Shown: in pieces, positions 1 through 10,055 of the stretch
How the letters are laid out: each line of letters starts with the position of its first letter
Position numbering within the stretch: position 1 is the first letter of the stretch
Source: Streptomyces lomondensis
GTDB taxonomy: Bacteria > Actinomycetota > Actinomycetes > Streptomycetales > Streptomycetaceae
NCBI RefSeq assembly: GCF_014651035.1
Contig: NZ_BMWC01000001.1
Coordinates: forward strand, 124,001-188,000
Reading direction: 5' to 3'
DNA length: 64,000 bases
Made by a program: the position numbers and the translations under genes
Notes under the pieces: generated by a model
The model's input: only the letters and a program-made list of their open reading frames with translations
What the model was told of the DNA's origin: nothing
Databases searched by the model: none

Positions 1-1
1 C

Positions 2-79
2 CCCGTGACCACGCTGAAGAGCACGGTGAGTTCACTGGTGGCCCTGGAGACGGGCAAGGGTTCCGTGCCGAGCTGTTAG
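2..79 (+). CDS. Unrecognised C-terminal fragment (or tiny peptide) at window edge
   Basis: An open frame runs from the window edge to a TAG at 77-79 and encodes a tail ending in ETGKGSVPSC. About 22 of 26 third positions are G or C, as expected for real Streptomyces coding sequence, so this is probably the end of a gene that starts outside the window. A GTG at position 5 would also allow a 24-residue peptide ending in Ser-Cys, but no ribosome binding site can be judged this close to the edge. It converges on the small minus-strand gene that ends at 76. Function unknown. Confidence 0.3.
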   Translation, partial: PVTTLKSTVSSLVALETGKGSVPSC

Positions 80-246
80 TGGGCGGGGACGGGCCGGGGC
101 CGGGTGGCGAGCTTCAGGCCGACCTCTATGAGGGTCCAGCCGAGGCGCGCGCGGAGGTCCTGCCGGCGCGCTGGGCAGGGGCCGGTCTCGGCACGGAGTT
201 CCGCGGCGCGGGCGTGGTGCAGGGCGAGGTGGATGTCAGGGTGCAT
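76..246 (-). CDS. Small conserved-looking protein coupled to the ArsR gene
   Basis: A 56-residue protein too short to be found by length alone. Its ATG (244-246) lies inside the last codons of the ArsR-family gene, giving an 11-base overlap (ATGCACCCTGA), a typical translational-coupling arrangement. The product begins MHPDIHLALHHARAAELRAE, is rich in Ala, Arg and Leu, is probably helical, and has no signal peptide or membrane segment. Codon third positions are almost all G/C. I recognise no domain. The coupling suggests that it works with, or is co-regulated by, the upstream regulator. Confidence 0.6.
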   Translation of the reverse strand: MHPDIHLALHHARAAELRAETGPCPARRQDLRARLGWTLIEVGLKLATRPRPVPAH

Positions 247-832
247 CTCGGTCCGTCCTGATCGGGAAGGCGTGGGTGTGGAAGCGGACCTGCTCGGCGC
301 CCGGGGTGTCCTCGTCGGTCGCGCGGTCGCGGTATGACTCGACCAGTGTGTGCATCTTCTCGACGAGCTCTCGCGTCAGGTCGGGCGTCAGTCGCAGCGT
401 GAAGCTGCTCATGTCCCCGACGTGGCGCCACTCTTCGGACCATGAGGCACGGTTGCCCAGCCAGGTCGACAGGTCCCGGGTCTGCGTGGTGGCGACCTCG
501 TGGAGGTACAGGTCCGCCGCCCCGCGTACGACCGGGTCCGAGTCGTTGAGCAAGGTTTCGTCGAAACGCAGGCCGCGGTGCACCGCCTTCCACCACCGCT
601 CGCGCCCCTTGCCCCGCTCTGGGGCGTCCTCGACGAAGCCGTACTCCGCGAGTTGGCGCAGGTGGTAGCTGGTGACGCCGCTGGACTCGCCGAGCTTCGC
701 CGCCAGCTGCGAGGCGGTGGCCGGGCCGCCGAAGCGCAGGGCGTCCAGGAGCTGCATCCGCAGGGGGTGCGCGAGTCCGCGCAGGGATCGGGCGTCGAGC
801 TGCCGTACCTGCGGGTTCTGGGATTCGGTCAC
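236..832 (-). CDS. ArsR-family winged-helix transcriptional regulator
   Basis: 198 residues from a GTG start. Residues about 15-85 form an ArsR-type winged helix: the stretch LRGLAHPLRMQLLDALR is the classic first helix pair, ASQLAAKLGESSGVTSYHLR is the turn and recognition helix, and a wing follows. The C-terminal half is an acidic helical domain seen in the Streptomyces 'helix-turn-helix domain' ArsR group, often linked to efflux genes. No CxC metal site is visible, so a metal sensor is unlikely. A TTGCAA repeat array sits directly on and upstream of the start codon and probably gives autoregulation. A 56-residue gene overlaps its 3' end. Confidence 0.85.
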   Translation of the reverse strand: MTESQNPQVRQLDARSLRGLAHPLRMQLLDALRFGGPATASQLAAKLGESSGVTSYHLRQLAEYGFVEDAPERGKGRERWWKAVHRGLRFDETLLNDSDPVVRGAADLYLHEVATTQTRDLSTWLGNRASWSEEWRHVGDMSSFTLRLTPDLTRELVEKMHTLVESYRDRATDEDTPGAEQVRFHTHAFPIRTDRDAP

Positions 833-833
833 G

Positions 834-881
834 ATGCAAAGCTATCCTTGCAAAGGAATCCTTGCAAGGATTTCTTTGCAA
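834..881. promoter_or_regulatory. Phased TTGCAA operator array for the ArsR-type gene
   Basis: TTGCAA occurs at 848, 862 and 876, and the near copy ATGCAA at 834. All four are exactly 14 bp apart. The middle copy is part of the perfect palindrome TCCTTGCAAGGA (860-871). The array covers the region directly upstream of the GTG start at 832, where a promoter and ribosome binding site would lie. This looks like an autoregulatory operator for the ArsR-family protein; the assignment is inferred from position. Confidence 0.6.
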
Positions 882-887
882 CTCTCT

Positions 888-1847
888 CTACCCCTCCCTG
901 ACCAACCCCTCCTCCACCATCCAGTCCAGCGCCACCTGATGCGGATCCTCGCCCTCCACATCCACCTTCGCGTTCAGGTCCCGCGCCACCGCGTTGCTCA
1001 GCCGCGCCGTCACCGGGTCCAGGACGTCCGCGATCGCCGGCCACTCCCTCAGCGTCTTCGCGTTGATCATCGGCGCGGCGTTGTAGTGGGGGAAGAACTT
1101 CCTGTCGTCGCCCATCACCACCAGGTTCATCGACTTGATGCGCCCGTCCGTGGTGAACACCTCCCCGTACGTACAACTCCCCTTCGCCGCCTGGGTGTAG
1201 ATGATCCCCGTGTCCATCTGGGTCACGTTCCGCGCCGGCAACGTCATCCCGTACGCCTTCTGCATGCCCGGCAACCCGTCCGCCCGGTTCGCGAACTCGA
1301 CCTCCACGCACAGCCTCACCGCGCCCGGGTCGGACTTCGCCAGCCTCGCCACGTCCGACAGGGTCTTCGTGCCGTACTTCTTCGCGTTCTCCCGGTTCAT
1401 CGCGAGCGCGTACGTGTTGTTCAGCGACGACGGCCGCAGCCAGCTCAGCCCGTTGGCCGCGTCGGCCTTCCGTACGGCCTCCCACTGTTCGCGCGGATCG
1501 GTGATCGGCCTGCTGTGCCCCAGGTACGTGATCCAGGCCGTGCCCGTGTACTCGTACCCGGCGTCCGCGTCGCCCTTGCGCACCGCCTCCCGGCTGCCGA
1601 CGGAGCCCTGGATGCCCGTGCGGTCGAGCACCTCCGCCCCGGCCGCCTCCAGGGCGATGCCCATGATCGCGCCGAGGATCAGCCCCTCGGTGAACGACTT
1701 CGAGGTCACCGTCAGCCTCGCGCCCGTCAGCGGCTCGCCCCGCCCGACCGACCCGGGCCGCACGTCGTCGGCCATGGGGGAGCCGCTGGTCAGGCCGCAG
1801 CCGGCGGCCATCAGCAACCCCATGACGAGGCACGCCCGGCGCCTCAT
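888..1847 (-). CDS. Glycine betaine/choline-type ABC transporter substrate-binding lipoprotein
   Basis: 319 residues. The N-terminus MRRRACLVMGLLMAAGC is a lipoprotein signal peptide with the lipidated Cys at 17. The mature part has the OpuAC/ProX-type fold signature: LTVTSKSFTEGLILGAIMG, then GIQGSVGSREAVRKGDADAGYEYTG split over residues 79-102, which is typical of OpuC/EhuB quaternary-amine binding proteins. The ATG overlaps the stop of the upstream permease gene (ATGA), so it is the last gene of a four-gene operon with two permeases and an ATPase. Likely ligands are glycine betaine, choline, carnitine or a related compatible solute. The specificity is not readable from sequence. Confidence 0.88.
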   Translation of the reverse strand: MRRRACLVMGLLMAAGCGLTSGSPMADDVRPGSVGRGEPLTGARLTVTSKSFTEGLILGAIMGIALEAAGAEVLDRTGIQGSVGSREAVRKGDADAGYEYTGTAWITYLGHSRPITDPREQWEAVRKADAANGLSWLRPSSLNNTYALAMNRENAKKYGTKTLSDVARLAKSDPGAVRLCVEVEFANRADGLPGMQKAYGMTLPARNVTQMDTGIIYTQAAKGSCTYGEVFTTDGRIKSMNLVVMGDDRKFFPHYNAAPMINAKTLREWPAIADVLDPVTARLSNAVARDLNAKVDVEGEDPHQVALDWMVEEGLVREG

Positions 1848-2656
1848 GCCCGCAACCCCCGCGGCCGCAGCAGCAGTTCCGCCAGTGACGCCAGCCAGTC
1901 CACCAGCAGTGCCAGCACCACCGTGAGGACCGAGCCCAGGACCAGTACCGGCATCCGCTGGTTGGTGATCCCGGTCGTGATCAGCACGCCGAGGCCGCCG
2001 CCCCCGCCGAAGACCGCCAGGGTCGCCGTCCCCACGTTCAGGACGAGGGCCGTCCGCACGCCCGCCAGGATCAGCGGGACGGCCAGGGGGAGTTCGACCC
2101 GGGTCAGCACCCCCAGGGGGGACATGCCGATGCCGCGTGCCGCCTCCAGCAGGGTGGGGTCGTTCGCCTTCAGGCCGGTGATCGTGTTCGACAGCACCGG
2201 CAGGACGGCGTAGGCGATCATGCCGATCAGGGCGGCCCGGCGGCCGATGCCGAGCCAGATCACCAGCAGGGCCAGCAGGCCGATCGCGGGGGTCGCCTGG
2301 CCCATGTTGGCGAACGCCATCACCACCGGCGTGGCCCTGCCGAACGGCCCGCGGGTCAGCAGGATGCCCAGCGGAATCGCGATGACCAGCACGAAGAACG
2401 TGGAGATCACGGTCAGTTGGATGTGCTGCCACAGGGCCTTGGAGACCTGGCCGCCGGACAGGGCGTTCCGGGACAGCGCGTCCAGGTCGGCCTGCTCGAA
2501 CCAGAGCCAGGTGGCGAGCAGCACGGCGATCAGGGTGACGGGCAGGAGGGTCAGCTTTTGCCAGCTGAGGCGGGCCGGACGGGGCCGCCGCAGGGGCTGC
2601 CGCCGGGGTGCCTCGCCGAGCGGCTCGGGGGCGTCCTCGACCTCCGTGGCCGTCAC
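1844..2656 (-). CDS. Quaternary-amine ABC transporter permease (OpuCB/ProW type)
   Basis: 270 residues with an Arg/Pro-rich cytoplasmic N-terminus (1-30) and about six membrane helices starting at LTLLPVTLIAVLLATWLW. The EAA loop is visible as EAARGIGMSPLGVLTRVELP (around 165-190), the contact point for the ATPase. The start overlaps the ATPase stop by four bases, and its own stop overlaps the binding-protein start, so the genes are translationally coupled. It forms the inner-membrane channel together with the second permease at 3902-4549. The extra N-terminal tail compared with the partner permease is a common actinobacterial feature. Confidence 0.9.
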   Translation of the reverse strand: MTATEVEDAPEPLGEAPRRQPLRRPRPARLSWQKLTLLPVTLIAVLLATWLWFEQADLDALSRNALSGGQVSKALWQHIQLTVISTFFVLVIAIPLGILLTRGPFGRATPVVMAFANMGQATPAIGLLALLVIWLGIGRRAALIGMIAYAVLPVLSNTITGLKANDPTLLEAARGIGMSPLGVLTRVELPLAVPLILAGVRTALVLNVGTATLAVFGGGGGLGVLITTGITNQRMPVLVLGSVLTVVLALLVDWLASLAELLLRPRGLRA

Positions 2657-3909
2657 CGCCGCCCCCCGAGGCCCACGCCCGTCACACCCTCGGCCCCCTC
2701 CTGCTCCGCGTGCGTCCGCGCGGCCCGCAGTTCCTCCAGCTCGTGCTGGTGCTCCAGCGCGTCGAGCCGGTCGGCCTCCAGCATGTCGTGCACGGAGTTG
2801 AGGAGCGTCTCCATGTCGACGACGCCCGTGTACTCGCCGTGCCGCCCGGTCACCGCCACCCGGCCCGCGCTGTCGGTGAGCACCGCCTCCAGCGCGTCCC
2901 GCAGGGTCGCGTCCCGGGTGACCGTGCCGTGCACCAGGGTTCCGGCCCGGGCCAGGGAGCCCCTCGCCCGCATCAGGTCACCGCGCCGCAGCCACTTGTA
3001 GGGGCGGCCGCGCCGGTCGAGCAGCAGGATCTCGCTGGTGCCGGCGGCCCGCAGCCGGTTGAAGATCTGCTGGAGCGGGTCGTCGACCGTGACCGTCGGA
3101 CAGTCGGTGATCTCCACGTCCCGTACGCGGGTCAGGTTCAGCCGCTTCAGCGCCGCACCGGCGCCGACGAAGCCGGACACGAAGTCGTCCGCCGGGTTGG
3201 TCAGGATCGCCTCGGGCGTGTCGAACTGGGCGATGTGCGACCGCTCGCGCAGCACGGCGATCCGGTCGCCGAGCTTGATCGCCTCGTCGAAGTCGTGGGT
3301 GACGAAGACGATCGTCTTGTGCAGCTCGTGCTGGAGGCGGATCAACTCGTCCTGGAGATGGTCCCGGGTGATCGGGTCGACCGCCCCGAACGGCTCGTCC
3401 ATCAGCAGCACCGGCGGGTCGGCCGCCAGCGCCCGGGCCACGCCCACGCGCTGCTGCTGGCCGCCGGAGAGCTGGCGCGGGTAGCGGCCGTGGAACTCGC
3501 CGGGGTCGAGGCCGACGAGGTCGAGCAGCTCCTCGGTCCGCTCCCTGATCCGGGCCTTCGGCCAGCCGATCATCCTCGGGACGAGGCCGATGTTCTGCGC
3601 GACCGTCATGTGCGGGAACAGACCGGCGGACTGGATCGCGTAGCCGACCTTGCGGCGCAGCCCGACCGGGTCGATGTCGGTGACGTCCTCGCCGCCCATG
3701 CGGATCCGGCCGCCGGTCGGCTCGATCAGCCGGTTGATCATCTTGAGCGTGGTCGACTTCCCGCAGCCCGAGGGCCCGACGAGGACGACGACCTCGCCCG
3801 CCTTGATCTCCATGCTCACGTTGTCCACGGCCGGCTGCGCACCGCCGGGGAACCGCTTGGTCAGGTTCTCCAGCTCGATGGAGGCCCCGTGGCCGTCGGT
3901 CTCAGGCAC
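2653..3909 (-). CDS. Quaternary-amine ABC transporter ATPase with CBS domains (OpuCA/ProV type)
   Basis: 418 residues. The Walker A GPSGCGKSTT lies near residue 43-52, the signature LSGGQQQR near 148, and the Walker B LLMDEPFGAVD near 170, followed by the H-loop histidine in FVTHDFDEA. After the nucleotide-binding domain come two CBS motifs (about 260-380), which in the OpuA/ProV family sense ionic strength or adenine nucleotides and gate transport during osmotic stress. It ends in an acidic/His tail. It overlaps both flanking permease genes by a few bases in one operon. Energises import of compatible solutes. Confidence 0.92.
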   Translation of the reverse strand: MPETDGHGASIELENLTKRFPGGAQPAVDNVSMEIKAGEVVVLVGPSGCGKSTTLKMINRLIEPTGGRIRMGGEDVTDIDPVGLRRKVGYAIQSAGLFPHMTVAQNIGLVPRMIGWPKARIRERTEELLDLVGLDPGEFHGRYPRQLSGGQQQRVGVARALAADPPVLLMDEPFGAVDPITRDHLQDELIRLQHELHKTIVFVTHDFDEAIKLGDRIAVLRERSHIAQFDTPEAILTNPADDFVSGFVGAGAALKRLNLTRVRDVEITDCPTVTVDDPLQQIFNRLRAAGTSEILLLDRRGRPYKWLRRGDLMRARGSLARAGTLVHGTVTRDATLRDALEAVLTDSAGRVAVTGRHGEYTGVVDMETLLNSVHDMLEADRLDALEHQHELEELRAARTHAEQEGAEGVTGVGLGGRR

Positions 3910-4549
3910 GGATCCCCCTGGGAATGGTCAGCCGCCCGATCAGCACGTACGCGGCGTCGAACAGCAGCGCCAGCATGATGATGCCGAGCGTGCCCGCGAG
4001 GACCTGGTTGAGCGCGTTGGCGCTGCCCAGCGAGGCCAGGCCGCGGAAGATGACGTTGCCGAGGCCGGGTCCCGAGGCGTACGCCGCGATGGCCGCGATG
4101 CCCATCAGCATCTGCGTCGACACCCGGATCCCGGTCAGGATCGGCGGCCAGGCCAGCGGCAGCTCGACCCGCAGCAGCCGGGCCGGACGGGACATCCCGA
4201 TGCCCGTCGCAGCGTCCACCAGCGCCGGGTCGACCCCGCGCAGCCCGACGATCGCGTTGCGCACGACCGGCAGCAGCCCGTACAGGGTCAGCGCGACCAC
4301 CGTGGGCGCCACCCCGAGCCCCACGACCGGGACGAGCAGGCCGATCAGGGCGAGCGCCGGCACGGTCAGGACGGTGGCGGTGGCCGTGGTCGCGAGGTTC
4401 CCGGCCCACTCGCTGCGGTAGGCGGCCACGCCGATCAGCACCCCGAGCAGGGTCGCCACGACCATGCACTGGAAGACGGCGCTCGCGTGCTGGTAGGCGT
4501 CCGCGAGCAGCTGCTGGTGCCGGTCGGCCAGGTACTCCCAGAAGCTCAC
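3902..4549 (-). CDS. Quaternary-amine ABC transporter permease, first gene of the operon
   Basis: 215 residues from a GTG start (4547-4549). It is a compact binding-protein-dependent permease: the first helix is in residues 25-45, and the EAA-type loop is DAATGIGMSRPARLLRVELP. It is shorter than its partner permease (270 residues) because it lacks the N-terminal cytoplasmic tail. It is the promoter-proximal gene of the four-gene importer operon, and its stop overlaps the ATPase start. The next gene upstream, an Lrp-type regulator on the same strand, ends 18 bases away, so read-through from that promoter is possible. Confidence 0.9.
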   Translation of the reverse strand: MSFWEYLADRHQQLLADAYQHASAVFQCMVVATLLGVLIGVAAYRSEWAGNLATTATATVLTVPALALIGLLVPVVGLGVAPTVVALTLYGLLPVVRNAIVGLRGVDPALVDAATGIGMSRPARLLRVELPLAWPPILTGIRVSTQMLMGIAAIAAYASGPGLGNVIFRGLASLGSANALNQVLAGTLGIIMLALLFDAAYVLIGRLTIPRGIRA

Positions 4550-4567
4550 ACGCGCTCACCCCACGAC

Positions 4568-6308
<1,741 letters not shown>

Positions 6309-6322
6309 CCCGGCGGCGCGTT

Positions 6323-6362
6323 CCGGGTCGTGCGGGTGTCACGGGGCACCCGCACGACCCGG
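6323..6362 (+). terminator. Terminator downstream of hpd
   Basis: A perfect 16-bp stem (CCGGGTCGTGCGGGTG at 6323-6338 and its complement at 6347-6362) with an 8-base loop, starting 15 bases after the hpd stop. A T run is lacking, as is common in Streptomyces. It also lies downstream of the convergent TPR gene ending at 6445, so it may act in both directions. Confidence 0.8.
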
Positions 6363-6444
6363 GGCATGTCCTTTGTTCCGGACGGCAGCCTCGTGGCCGC
6401 CGCAACGGCGATCAGCCACGACGGCGTGGCCCGGCGGTGCCGAA

Positions 6445-7881
6445 CTACCCCGGCTCCTCGTCCATCTCCGGCACCCCTTCATCCGGCGGCTCACCCAGCG
6501 CCTCCGCCGCCGCCCGGGCCGCAGGCGCGTGCAGCGGCGAGAAGTACGGGTTGATCCGCAGTGCCTCCGCGAGGTGCCGCCGGGCGGCGCCGTACCGCTC
6601 CAGCTCCCGTTCGATCACGCCGCGGTGATACGCGTACACCGCGCTGCGCACCCCGCCCCCGTGCTCCCCCTCCGTCGCCCGCACCGCGTAGCGCAGGCCC
6701 TCCTCGGACCGCCCGGCCCGGTGCAGGGCCCAGCCCAGGGCGTCGGCGACCTCCGTGCCCGGCTGGCGCCGCCACTCCGCCCGCAACCGCCGTACTGCCG
6801 CCCCCGGATCGCCGTGGTCCGCCTCGAACCGCCCGAGCACCAGCTCCTCGTCCGCCCCGCCCGCGGCGGCGTCCCGCACCCGCTCCCGCAGCAGGTCGTA
6901 CTGCACCCGCGCCGCCTCCGGCATGCCCAGCGACTCGTACAACTCGCCCAGCTCCAGGGCGTACTGGGGCGACGGCTGCCGGGCGAGAGCCACCCGGTAC
7001 GCGTTCAGCGCCTCCGTCGTCCGGCCCAGGGCCGCCAGCGCCCTGCCCTGCCCGGCCTGCGCGGCCCGCTGGTCCGGGTCGAGGCGCACCGCCTCCTGGA
7101 AGTGCCGCAGCGCGTCCTGAAGGTCCCCGCGCTCCCAGGCCAGCTGCCCGGCCCGCTCCAGGTAGGACGCCCGCTCGGCCGGGGCCCGCGCGCCCGCCGC
7201 CGCGTCCGCCAGCGAGGCCGCCGCGTCCTCCCGCCAGCCCCGGTCCCGGTAGACGGCCGCGGCCCGCGCCAGCACGGCCGGACCGGAGCGCAGCTCCGTC
7301 AGCCGGTCCAGCATCCGCTCGGCCGTCTGGTGCTCGCCGAGCCCGGTATAGGCGTCGATGAGCAGCGGATATGTCGTCCACCGCCGCGGCTGGAGCTTCA
7401 GCGCCGCCTCGCCCCACCGGCGCGCGGCGGGGAAGTCCCGGCGGACGTTGGCCAGCGCGGCCAGCCCGGCCAGCGCCCGGGTGTTCCGCTCGGGCCGCAC
7501 CGCCAGCGACGTCCGCAGCGCCCTCTCCGCCCGCGGGTAGTACGCCGGGTCCGCGAGCCGCCGCCCCTGCTCCACATAGGCCGCCCCGAGCACCGCCCAG
7601 GACGCCGCGTCCTTCGGGTGCGCCCGCACCCGCTTCTCCCGCTCGGCGATCAGCTCCGCCAGGTCGGGCAGCGCGGCCGGCACCCCGGCGCTGACCGCCG
7701 CGAGGGCCTGCGCCCCCGGCGACGGCGGAGCGGGCTCGGCCCGCCGCTCCCAGGGCAGCAGCACCAGCACCCCGCCGAGCACGGCACACCCCGCCACGGA
7801 GGCGATCAGCACCCGCCGCGTGCGCACGCGGCGCCCCGGGCCGCCCTCCCGCCGCTCCGGACCCTCCTGCTGGTTCTCCAT
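6445..7881 (-). CDS. Membrane-anchored tetratricopeptide-repeat protein
   Basis: 478 residues. A short basic N-terminus is followed by one membrane segment (about 24-44, VLIASVAGCAVLGGVLVLLP). The rest is built of TPR-like helical pairs, with recognisable units such as AASWAVLGAAYVEQGRRLAD, AYTGLGEHQTAERMLDRL and GDLQDALRHFQEAVRLDPDQ. The C-terminus is acidic. The topology predicts an extracytoplasmic or cytoplasmic scaffold tethered to the membrane; which side is uncertain. It lies between hpd and the FAD oxidase on the opposite strand, the same order I recall in S. coelicolor. The substrate or partner is unknown. Confidence 0.85.
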   Translation of the reverse strand: MENQQEGPERREGGPGRRVRTRRVLIASVAGCAVLGGVLVLLPWERRAEPAPPSPGAQALAAVSAGVPAALPDLAELIAEREKRVRAHPKDAASWAVLGAAYVEQGRRLADPAYYPRAERALRTSLAVRPERNTRALAGLAALANVRRDFPAARRWGEAALKLQPRRWTTYPLLIDAYTGLGEHQTAERMLDRLTELRSGPAVLARAAAVYRDRGWREDAAASLADAAAGARAPAERASYLERAGQLAWERGDLQDALRHFQEAVRLDPDQRAAQAGQGRALAALGRTTEALNAYRVALARQPSPQYALELGELYESLGMPEAARVQYDLLRERVRDAAAGGADEELVLGRFEADHGDPGAAVRRLRAEWRRQPGTEVADALGWALHRAGRSEEGLRYAVRATEGEHGGGVRSAVYAYHRGVIERELERYGAARRHLAEALRINPYFSPLHAPAARAAAEALGEPPDEGVPEMDEEPG

Positions 7882-7978
7882 GCGCTCACTGTGCGTCAGT
7901 ACGACGACCCCACCCGGGCAGGTGAAGGCTGCCGCCGACGGGGTTCACACCGATGGCCCCGGGTGCGAACCTGTGATC

Positions 7979-9388
7979 ATGAGCCGTATCGAAGCGCCCA
8001 GCTCCGACGACACCGCGGCGACCGGCGACCTCGTCGACCTGCTGCTCAGCGGCCTCCCCGCCGAAGCGGTCCTCACCGACCCCGACGTCACGGCCTCCTA
8101 CGCCAACGACATGGCGAGCTTCTGCCCGGCCGGCAGCCCGGCCGTCGTCGTGCTCCCCCGCACCACCGAACAGGTCCAGCACGTGATGCGCACCGCCACC
8201 GCCCTGCGCGTCCCGGTCGTCCCGCAGGGCGCCCGCACGGGCCTGTCCGGCGCCGCCAACGCCTCCGACGGCTGCATCGTGCTCTCCCTGACCAGGATGG
8301 ACCGGATCCTGGAGATCAACCCGGTCGACCGCATCGCCGTCGTCGAGCCCGGCGTCGTCAACGCCGCCCTGTCGAGGGCCGTAGGCGAACACGGCCTGTA
8401 CTACCCGCCGGACCCCTCCAGCTGGGAGATGTGCACCATCGGCGGCAACATCGGCACGGCCTCGGGCGGCCTGTGCTGCGTGAAGTACGGGGTCACCGCC
8501 GAGTACGTCCTCGGACTGGAGGTCGTACTGGCCGACGGGCGGCTCATGTCCACCGGCCGCCGCACCGCCAAGGGCGTCGCCGGCTACGACCTGACCCGGC
8601 TGTTCGTCGGCTCCGAGGGCTCGCTCGGCATCGTCGTACGGGCCGTGCTCGGCCTGCGGCCCAAGCCGCCCGAGCAGCTGGTGCTGGCCGCCGAGTTCGC
8701 CTCCTCGGCCGCCGCCTGCGACGCCGTGTGCCGCATCATGGAGGGCGGCCACGTCCCGTCACTCCTCGAACTCATGGACCGTACGACGGTCAAGGCCGTC
8801 AACGCCATGGCGCAGATGGGCCTGCCCGAGACCACCGAGGCCCTGCTCCTGGCCGCCTTCGACACCACCGCCCCGGCCGCCGACCTGGCCGCCGTCGGCG
8901 CGCTGTGCGAGGCCGCCGGCGCCACCCAGGTCGTCCCCGCCGACGACGCGGCCGAGTCCGAACTGCTCCTCCAGGCGCGGCGGTTGTCGCTCACCGCGCT
9001 CGAAGCGGTCAAGGGCGTGACGATGATCGACGACGTGTGCGTACCACGCTCCCGGCTCGCCGCGATGCTCGACGGGGTCGACCGGATCGCCGAGAAGTAC
9101 CGGCTCACCATCGGGGTCGTCGCTCATGCGGGGGACGGCAACACCCACCCGACGGTCTGCTTCGACCCGGCGGACCCCGACGAGTCCCGGCGCGCCCGTG
9201 AGTCCTTCGACGAGATCATGGCCCTCGGCCTGGAACTCGGCGGCACCATCACCGGCGAACACGGCGTCGGCGTCCTGAAGAAGGAGTGGCTGGCGCGCGA
9301 GATCGGCCCCGTCGGGATGGAGCTGCAGCGGGCCGTCAAGCAGGCCTTCGACCCGCTGAACATCCTCAACCCGGGCAAGCTGTTCTGA
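7979..9388 (+). CDS. FAD-linked oxidase of the glycolate/D-lactate dehydrogenase (GlcD) family
   Basis: 469 residues. The N-terminal FAD-binding PCMH domain shows VVLPRTTEQVQHVMRTA, VPQGARTGLSGAANA and the diphosphate loop CTIGGNIGTASGG (residues 45-230). The C-terminal half carries the GlcD-type metal/substrate region with VVAHAGDGNTHPTV and ITGEHGVGVLKKEW, ending in the family tail ILNPGKLF. It oxidises a 2-hydroxy acid (glycolate or D-lactate are the usual substrates) and passes electrons to a quinone or GlcE/GlcF-like partner; no such partner is encoded next to it. The start is the ATG at 7979, with an in-frame GTG six bases upstream. Confidence 0.9.
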   Translation: MSRIEAPSSDDTAATGDLVDLLLSGLPAEAVLTDPDVTASYANDMASFCPAGSPAVVVLPRTTEQVQHVMRTATALRVPVVPQGARTGLSGAANASDGCIVLSLTRMDRILEINPVDRIAVVEPGVVNAALSRAVGEHGLYYPPDPSSWEMCTIGGNIGTASGGLCCVKYGVTAEYVLGLEVVLADGRLMSTGRRTAKGVAGYDLTRLFVGSEGSLGIVVRAVLGLRPKPPEQLVLAAEFASSAAACDAVCRIMEGGHVPSLLELMDRTTVKAVNAMAQMGLPETTEALLLAAFDTTAPAADLAAVGALCEAAGATQVVPADDAAESELLLQARRLSLTALEAVKGVTMIDDVCVPRSRLAAMLDGVDRIAEKYRLTIGVVAHAGDGNTHPTVCFDPADPDESRRARESFDEIMALGLELGGTITGEHGVGVLKKEWLAREIGPVGMELQRAVKQAFDPLNILNPGKLF

Positions 9389-9399
9389 GGCCGGCGCAC

Positions 9400-9810
9400 T
9401 CACTGGGCGAGGAGTTCGGCCAGCTCGTCGTCGAGCCCGAGCCGCTCGCCCTCCGTCCCCGGCGGGACCACCCGCAGCGTGCGCTCCAGCCACGCCGACA
9501 CCTGTGCCGCCGGGGCCTCCAGCAGGGCGTCCCCGTCGGGCGAACTCAGCGCCATAAGCACGACGCCGCGCCCCTCGCTCTTGGTCGGCCACACCCGCAC
9601 GTCCCCCTGCCCGCAGGGCCGGAACACGCCCTCCACCAGCAGGTCCCGGGCGAACGTCCAGTGCACGGGGTGCTCGGAGGTGATGTGGAAGGTGACGTGG
9701 ACGGCGTACGGATCGCCGGTGAGGTACCCGAGCCGGGCCGGCACCGGGATCCTGCGCTCCGGCGACAGGACGAGTTTCAGCTCCAGTTCCCGCTCCACCA
9801 CGTGGTGCAC
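9400..9810 (-). CDS. ssgG: SsgA-like protein (SALP), probable SsgG
   Basis: 136 residues from a GTG start (9808-9810). It shows the whole SALP pattern: ELELKLVLSPERRIPVPARL, then GDPYAVHVTFHI, WTFARDLLVEGVFRPCGQGD, VRVWPTKSEGRGVVLMALSS and the acidic C-terminus DDELAELL. These sporulation-specific proteins control septum-site selection and peptidoglycan remodelling during sporulation. The position next to the FAD oxidase, TPR protein and hpd matches my recollection of ssgG (SCO2924) in S. coelicolor, hence the symbol; the family call is certain and the paralogue call is less so. The gene is convergent with the oxidase, 11 bases apart. Confidence 0.85.
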   Translation of the reverse strand: MHHVVERELELKLVLSPERRIPVPARLGYLTGDPYAVHVTFHITSEHPVHWTFARDLLVEGVFRPCGQGDVRVWPTKSEGRGVVLMALSSPDGDALLEAPAAQVSAWLERTLRVVPPGTEGERLGLDDELAELLAQ

Positions 9811-10055
9811 GGCGGTGTTCCCTTCTCCTGACGGCTGCCCGCGAGGGCCGGTCAGGAGGAGAGAGCGGACGGGGGCCGGGCCATTACGCGCGTTGCCGGA
9901 AGTTTTTTCGCAGGGGGACGCCCCGGGGCCGCGCGGTGCGTAGCACATCGGTGCTCGAAAGGGGTGGGTCCGGTGGGAGCGGCGGTGGGGCTTGCGCTCG
10001 TCTGATAGATGTGGAGGCCCCCATTTGGCCCCCGAGCAGATACGGGACGACGGAC

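Noticed and set aside
672..2213. 513-residue plus-strand frame across the start of the ABC importer operon
   Set aside because: Runs through the ArsR operator and opposite two clear transporter genes; Arg/His/Pro-rich shadow.
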